A stretch of DNA of 64,000 nucleotides from Eledone cirrhosa. Its lineage: Eukaryota > Mollusca > Cephalopoda > Octopoda > Eledonidae. The stretch spans positions 187,344,040 through 187,408,039 of the forward strand of contig OZ024743.1 in the NCBI GenBank assembly GCA_964016885.1, in the 5' to 3' direction. The notes beneath the pieces were generated by a model. The model was not told where the DNA came from. It searched no databases and saw only the letters and a program-made list of their open reading frames with translations. Shown piece by piece: positions 58,063 to 64,000 of the stretch (positions are counted from its first letter, which is position 1; each line of letters begins with the position of its first letter). Made by a program: the position numbers and the translations under genes.

Positions 58063-58112
58063 TCATCATCATCTTCGTTTAACGTCCATTTTCCACGCTA
58101 GCATGGGTTAGT
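58063..58112 (-). mobile_element. Very short RTE 3'-end insertion
   Basis: ATCATCATCATCTTCGTTTA and CGTCCATTTTCCACGCTAGC are the complement of the last 50 bases of the (GAT)n RTE. It stops after GCATGGGTTAG and joins TA-rich DNA. Confidence 0.85.
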
Positions 58113-58119
58113 AAATATA

Positions 58120-58153
<34 letters not shown>

Positions 58154-59060
58154 CATATATGTGTGTGTGTGTATTAATTCACAAGAAATTTCTTAGAAAT
58201 AGTCATGAAGAAATTTTCACTTTATACATATATATATATATATATATATAAAGAGAACATTTCTTCATGAATATATAACATATATATATTCTAATGTCTT
58301 ATGCTTTTATTATTTTCATTAAAGGAAATCTGGTGGATGGAAACTTTTTTCAGTCCTTTGATAGAAGATGATCAGTATTGAAATTGTTATGAATTCTAGT
58401 TGAAAATGAATATGAACATGAAAAAATATATAATTTTCATGATGCATATATCTACATTAAAATATCATATGACAGAAAACCATAAAAGATGATGAAAAAG
58501 AAAAATCATTGTCACAGTTGATTCAGCATGATATTTTCCTTCTAAAGCAATTTCTACTGTTTCTATTTCTGAACTACTTTCTTGATTCATCTTAGTTTAT
58601 ACTTTGACTATATAGCATGGTTTTAGTTTTTATTGAAACATTTTTGTGAAGCCTTTTCCTTTTTTTAACGTGAAAACTAAATGTTTTAAAATGAACATTC
58701 ATGTATTCTTGATGTGCTAATTATATTCTCTTCTTTACTACATATGTTATATAATTTTGCATTATATATATATATAATCATAGAGGACGTATTGCCATAT
58801 ATATGTTTTAAACATATACCAACAAGAAAAGCACTGTGTTTTATGTGTTTGCTTTATCTCTTATAGATAACAGTCATATTTCCCTCATATTATACCACAA
58901 TGTCTTTTTAAAAAAGAGAGAAATGAAGGTCTTATTAGATGATGTAGTCTTAGATATACTCCAACTTAAAAAATGCTGATGTCAGTTAAATCAATAGCAC
59001 CGATCATAGGTCTGTTGAATTAGTGATGATCTGATGCAAAACAACAACAGCAACAACAAC
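58113..59060. other. Unassigned AT-rich DNA
   Basis: A small inverted repeat at about 58205-58270 (TCATGAAGAAATTTTC against GAACATTTCTTCATGA) around a (TA)n tract. No gene recognised. Confidence 0.45.
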
Positions 59061-59065
59061 AACTG

Positions 59066-59084
59066 CTAGTAGTAGTAGTAGTAG

Positions 59085-59116
<32 letters not shown>
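59066..59116. repeat. (TAG)n(TAC)n palindromic microsatellite
   Basis: Triplets of GTA switch to CTA at about 59086, forming a self-complementary tract. Confidence 0.95.
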
Positions 59117-59129
59117 ACAAGAATGTATG

Positions 59130-59241
59130 TCAAATCCCGCTGAAGTTAACTTTGCCTTTCATCCTTATGGGGTCGATAAAATAAAGCATCAGTAATGCAC
59201 TAGGATAATTGCTGGCCTTTTGCCAAAAGTAGAAACAATTA
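59130..59241 (+). mobile_element. OR2-type SINE, 5' truncated
   Basis: It begins in the B-box-like segment (TCAAATCCCGCTGAAGTTAA) and runs to GTAGAAACAATTATTAT. The left part is missing, directly after the (TAC)n tract. Confidence 0.85.
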
Positions 59242-60391
59242 TTATAATTCACTGTATTTCTAGTACACATATCACATCATTATCCTTGAAACCATTTTGT
59301 GATTTCTTTCTATAATATCAAAATACACGATTTTGATATTATTTACTTTGAGAACAATACCATAACATAAGTATGAGCAGCTGTTTATGGCCGGTTTAAA
59401 CAGAATGAGGTGAGGGAAATCTGGTCGGATATGGCTGGTTTAAATGCTAAAGGGTTAACATGATTTGAATAAGAACATATTGTTAATTTGCATAACAAAT
59501 ACTATTTTAATATTGAAATAATTAATAATTTCAGTAATTCTCTTCAAATTCTTCATTCTTCTAGAAAAGGGCAAGTTGGTCATAGCTGGAGTGCCTACAT
59601 AATTCATCTTGATTTGAACAACAACAACATATTTTAAAGGTCTTAAATCCTATCTAAAATCATAACATTTGATATTGTTGATGAATAAAATAACAATCTT
59701 GGGTGGTGGATTGGAAGAAATGTTAGTATCAGATTGGATGCTGTGTAATATCTAGTTCTGGATGTGTGAATTCTAGGTTCAAATCCAAACTCCTGTCAAG
59801 AGAGAAATGGTGGCATGTTTCAACAGAGCCTATTAAAACTGGATCATTAAGACATCTAACAGACCTCCTATAAGGTTCAACCTTATGTGTGAGTTATAGC
59901 AACAATAAATTCTCTTCAGGTCAAGGAAAGTATTATAATGTGTTCAAGGAAACAAAGCATTTCCTTAGAGAAGATATGAACTCAACTCTTCACCTGAGGA
60001 TTTTACAACTATGAGGCAACACTTATATATATGAATGTATATAGTGTATTGCAAAATACATTATATATACATTCATATATATATATCGCTATTTCAGAGC
60101 ACCAATTCTAATTTTCAAATTTTGCTGGACTGGCAACCGCTATGTATAATCAGTTCCTGATTATTACCGGAATTCTATAAGAATCCAACATTCATAATTT
60201 TCAACAAACAAGGATAGTACTAAGCTCTGAGGAATACCAACAGTATGAAACAGAGATCTGTCAGCTTATCTCCCTTTGTTTGTTGAAAAAAGAAGTAAGT
60301 GACATAGTCACTACTTTAAAACAATAGCGCAGAGCACCAATTCTAATATATATATATATATGTATGTGTGTGTATGTGTATGTGTATGCAT

Positions 60392-60445
<54 letters not shown>

Positions 60446-60527
60446 ATAATAATAAATGTGAAGACTAAAATCCAAAGAGGGCTTGATAAGTATAAATATA
60501 TATCAAATATATAAGAACCCTAGAGGA
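59242..60527. other. Unassigned DNA with small repeats
   Basis: GAGCACCAATTCTAAT occurs at 60097 and 60331 as direct repeats. A palindrome of TA-rich sequence lies at 60031-60085 (ATGAATGTATATAGTGTATT and its complement). A (TG)n(TA)n tract is at 60358-60442. A tRNA-like stretch near 59720-59800 (CTAGGTTCAAATCCAAAC) may be an old SINE head. Confidence 0.4.
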
Positions 60528-60730
60528 TATATTTATTAAAATAACAGATTAAAGTTTAAGCAAAGAATCGCTATTTTCACCCTTAACGTGATCTTCTGAA
60601 GCCAGAGAAAGAATTTGAAGAAAAAGCCCCTATTTATTCATATATATATATATGTTTCAGAAGATCCCATTAAAGGTGAAAGCAGCGATTCTTTGCTTAA
60701 ACTTTAATCTGTTATTTTAATAAATATTTA
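60528..60730. repeat. Foldback repeat, about 75-base arms
   Basis: ATTAAAATAACAGATTAAAG, TTTAAGCAAAGAATCGCT and GATCTTCTGAA face their complements after a 50-base loop. A single right arm lies at 29160-29236. Confidence 0.85.
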
Positions 60731-60782
60731 TATATAGTATATATATATGTATATATTTATTAAAATAACAGATTATTATTAT

Positions 60783-60785
<3 letters not shown>

Positions 60786-60866
<81 letters not shown>
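60786..60866. repeat. (TA)n(GA)n microsatellite
   Basis: TA to about 60829, then GA to 60866. Confidence 0.97.
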
Positions 60867-60869
<3 letters not shown>

Positions 60870-60912
60870 ACAAAGCTTGGCTTTGTTTATAAACAGTGGA
60901 AAATTTAGAAAA

Positions 60913-61202
60913 TAGCTAGTAAATAGTGCTTATGGTGTATTAGGACTAAGGAATTAGTCTATTAGTTAGGATTAAAAAAAACCCACAAAATGGAAAAAAG
61001 GGATGAGCATTGACGTACATGAGATATGAACCCACATCTTTCGTTATCAAGACCAATGTACTACCATTTACACCAAAGATGTGGGTTTGTGTCCATGAAC
61101 GTCAATGCTCATCCCTGTTTTCTATTCTGGGGTCTTTTAAAATCCAAACTAATAGACTAATTTCTTAGTCAAAATGCAACGTAAGAACTATTTACTAGCT
61201 AT
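60913..61202. repeat. Foldback element with a tRNA-like loop
   Basis: Arms of about 130 bases (TAGCTAGTAAATAGT, GGGATGAGCATTGACGT, CATGA...GAACCCACATCTTT and complement). The loop with its edges reads on the minus strand TTTGGTGTAAATGGTAGTAC and GTGGGTTCATATCTC, similar to A and B boxes of a tRNA gene, so the foldback may derive from a SINE in head-to-head orientation. Confidence 0.8.
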
Positions 61203-61217
61203 ATATATATAGCTATA

Positions 61218-61543
61218 GTAAAAGAGTGAAGAATAATGTATTCGACTGTACAATAGGGTTTATTCACAGTATTAACAATTGTTTCATTAGTCCAGTGTGT
61301 CTAAAAATTGCTGATCGTTAGAAGTCATGTCACTCAATTTTAATTACAGTCCATACTCAACCAAATCCTCAGGATACTGATCTGTATACTAGTGATTTGG
61401 TCGGGTATCGACTGTAATTAAAATCGAGTGACATGACTTCTAACAGTCAGCAATTTTTAGACACACAGGACTAATGAAACTATTGTTAATACTTTGAATA
61501 AACCATATTGTACAGCAAACCACGTTATTCTTCACTCTTTTAC
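61218..61543. repeat. Foldback element, about 150-base arms
   Basis: GTAAAAGAGTGAAGAATAA, GTCTAAAAATTGCTGA, GAAGTCATGTCACTCAATTT and CAACCAAATC pair with their complements; the loop is 26 bases (61368-61393). Mismatches are scattered. It follows the preceding foldback after 15 bases. Confidence 0.9.
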
Positions 61544-62939
61544 AATTATTACTCCAAGAACCACCTGCCTAGGAACTTTCTTAAACTGGCCACCCGACTA
61601 AGTAAACTTCTTGTTGAGTCAAACAACACTGAACGTTAAAACTATCCTCGACACAGAATACTCATAACCTCTACTTGGATTACCTTAAACGATATCTTGT
61701 TATCTTACATATATATATATATATGCATGTATGTGCATATAAATTTTCTCTCATAACCACACCCAACAACAGAATAACAGTAAACAAATACCAAAAGCAA
61801 AAATCAACCAAGACCCACCACTCAGATGCAATTACTCAGCTGCAAACACAACTTTAACATAAAAAACAACATACCACATGCAAATCAACAAACCAAATAG
61901 AGTCAAGTCTGATCAACAAAACCTGAAACTTTTAACCAAGAAAAAATCTAAACCGAATTTAAACACCCCAAAGAAAGTCGATAACATAATAAAATCAAAT
62001 GAAGATGATGATGATATACACACACAGACAAACATGTACAAATATGTATATATATTAGTGTTATTCAGTTTTATTCTTTCTGTTATGAACTTAAGAAGAC
62101 ATTAACTGAAATGAATTTAGCTATTTGATAAACAGAGATTGATAAAATAAGTACAAAACTAAGTACAGTGGTTGATATAAGTAACTAAATCACTTGAAGT
62201 GTATAACACAGCATTATAACAGTCATATGACTGAAACCAGTAGAAAAGGAAATGACTATATAGTTCCTTTTATATTTTCAAGTATATTTCAATGTTAGAT
62301 CTACATACTTCCTTGGTTCATATGGATTCAGTACAAATGCGGCTCAGAAACTGTCGACAACAATTTTCTCATTAATTGTGTTGGTAGTTATGGTTGTTGT
62401 TTTATTTTACTTCAAGGAAATGGATGAGGTAGAAGGCAGGTGGACAGGAATTTCCATAAAAGGTGTTTCAGTAAGAAAAATAAATGAAATATTTGATATA
62501 CTTGAATTCTAATGGTTTTAAGTATTTTTCGCTCCACTGAGATTAACACTCATTGACTCAATAATATTGGATAAATTTATCAATTGTCACCATACACACA
62601 TAAGCCCGTGCATGCACACATATATATGTACAAACACCCACATATATACATATATATATATATGTGTGTGTGTGTAATGTAAATAAAAAATATCTGAAAT
62701 CATTTATTAATCTTAGGAAATATCAAAACATTCTTGACATTTGTGATTGTTTCCTTGTCAAACTATTAGATATTGAGGTGGTGTCAGTATGTTGGTGATA
62801 GAATTATAATGTGTGATAAATAAATACAAATTAAATATGTGTGTGTATTCATTATTTTTCCATACTTTTCTGACTCTGTGTACGTATGTGGATTGTATTA
62901 AGCTATCTTTTCCAATTTTTCTTGTTTCTGTTTATGTAG
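61544..62939. other. Unassigned AT-rich DNA
   Basis: Frames of 60-75 codons at 61675-62105 have Lys/Asn-rich composition without any domain. Small microsatellites lie near 62620-62675. Confidence 0.45.
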
Positions 62940-63100
62940 TTGGCATAAGCATTAGATTGTCGGATGAAATGACTTGCAATATTCATTTTGGTTACTTGCA
63001 TTCTTAGTTCAGATACTACTGAGGACAACTTAGCCTTTGTCATTCTAGGGTTGATAAATAAAATACTAAACTAGCATTGTAGTCTAACAAAGTACTAATC
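62940..63100 (+). mobile_element. Degraded tRNA-derived SINE
   Basis: AAGCATTAGATTGTCGGATG, CTTAGTTCAGATACTACTGA and TAGCCTTTGTCATTCTAGGG align with head, B-box and body of the OR family. Confidence 0.55.
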
Positions 63101-63339
63101 TAACCTTAGATGATCAGACAAAATACCTTGATGCATTTGTTCAATGTATTTGTGATCTAGATTCAAATCCTGTTGTAGATTACTTTCCTCCTTTCCATCT
63201 ACCTCTCTTTGGGATCTTGAAAAGTATCATGGATACAGTTCTTACATTCTTGACTAAACAGTAAAAGAAAACTGAGCAACTTGTTCAATGAATTACACAT
63301 GCAGTTAATTTGACATGTTTTTGCACAGTCTGTCTATTC

Positions 63340-63475
63340 AATTTCACTCACAAATCTTGAGTCAATCAAAGGCCATTGAAAAAAATCTTTCTCAAGCTGC
63401 CACACATATGGATTGAATGTGGGACCTTATGATTGCAAAACCAATTTCTTAACCATCTGGCTATTCTTCTTCTAA
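63340..63475 (-). mobile_element. tRNA-derived SINE head
   Basis: On the minus strand: AGCCAGATGGTTAAGAAATT (A-box-like), GGTTTTGCAATCATAAGGTC and CCACATTCAATCCATATGTG (B-box-like). Probably related to the 51.4 kb SINE, but without the RTE tail. Confidence 0.55.
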
Positions 63476-63770
63476 AATATATCCATAACATGCACACAGA
63501 CTCATACAAGTACATATGCATACACTTATACACACAAATGTAAAGAAATAATAACATAAATACATACATATATACACATATACACTTATGCACATACATA
63601 TATACACATATACACTTATACACATACATTCAACTGGATATTGGAATGATTTATGTGCTACAAGGTTGTCAGTAAATTTCACTAAATTATGTCATGAAAG
63701 AATTTTGAATATTAGTAAGTGAAGAATTTTGGAATTGGTAGAATTGTTAGTAAAATGGACAAAATGCTTT

Positions 63771-63977
63771 GCAGTATTTGTAGAGTGTCGGACAACATGC
63801 TTTACATCATAAAGTTACATTACTTTATGTTTTGAGTTCCAATCCTACTGAGATTAGCTTTGCTTTTCATCCTTTCAGGAGTCAATAAAAAAAGTACCAG
63901 TAATGCACTTGGGTTAATTTAATCAAATTTCCACTCCCTCGAATTGTTGGCCTTGTGCCTAAATCAGAAACCATTAT
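63771..63977 (+). mobile_element. OR1-like SINE, diverged
   Basis: GCAGTATTTGTAGAGTGTCG, the B-box-like GAGTTCCAATCC, TTAATTTAATCAAATTTCCA and GGCCTTGTGCCTAAATCAG are present in order. Confidence 0.8.
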
Positions 63978-64000
63978 TTACTTATTGCAGGTGGTAGATT

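Noticed and set aside
61675..62105. Lys/Asn-rich short ORFs as host exons
   Set aside because: Low complexity, no splice-site context that I could support, no domain and no neighbouring exons.

Overview
This window looks like intergenic or large-intron DNA from a cephalopod, most likely an octopus. The main reason is the repeated tRNA-derived SINE with the head, body and tail of the octopus OR1/OR2 family: at least ten recognisable copies plus older remnants. No host protein-coding exon, rRNA or functional tRNA gene could be supported. Nearly every sequence with a recognisable protein signature belongs to a transposable element, and almost every open frame is broken.

Layout. 1-6.6 kb is a composite: the ORF2 of a Tx1-like LINE runs in from the left edge, is cut by a partial LTR, and is followed by a non-autonomous LTR retrotransposon and then a decayed R2/R4-type LINE on the minus strand that ends at the 3' LTR. 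8.5-10.6 kb is bounded by hAT-like ends. 13.2-16.6 kb is a nearly full-length Penelope-like element (minus strand) with RT, GIY-YIG domain and an Asn/His-rich leader. 18.25-20.4 kb is an AT-rich element whose larger relative fills 47.8-51.2 kb. 22.1-23.2 kb is a non-autonomous Helitron. 25-46 kb is a mosaic of truncated RTE, Tx1 and other LINE tails, SINEs, a hAT transposase remnant at 41 kb and a solo LTR at 43.9 kb. 53.8-57.5 kb is the best preserved RTE LINE. The last 6.5 kb carries foldback repeats, microsatellites and SINE relics.

The most unusual structure is at 47.8-51.2 kb: a roughly 3.4 kb palindrome with arms of about 1.3 kb around a 650 bp loop, no convincing coding sequence, and a second rearranged copy at 18.25 kb. 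The second copy preserves the empty target site of a SINE that sits in the 47.8-51.2 kb copy. Many smaller foldback repeats, some with near-identical arms, occur throughout. Several repeat families also share a CTGAYGA...GAAA arrangement that resembles a hammerhead ribozyme core; this is a candidate only.

How the parts work together: the RTE LINEs probably supplied the machinery for a tRNA-derived SINE at 51.4 kb, which shares their 3' tail and (GAT)n end. Otherwise the region is a graveyard of independent insertions, many of them lying in or next to long (TA)n tracts.
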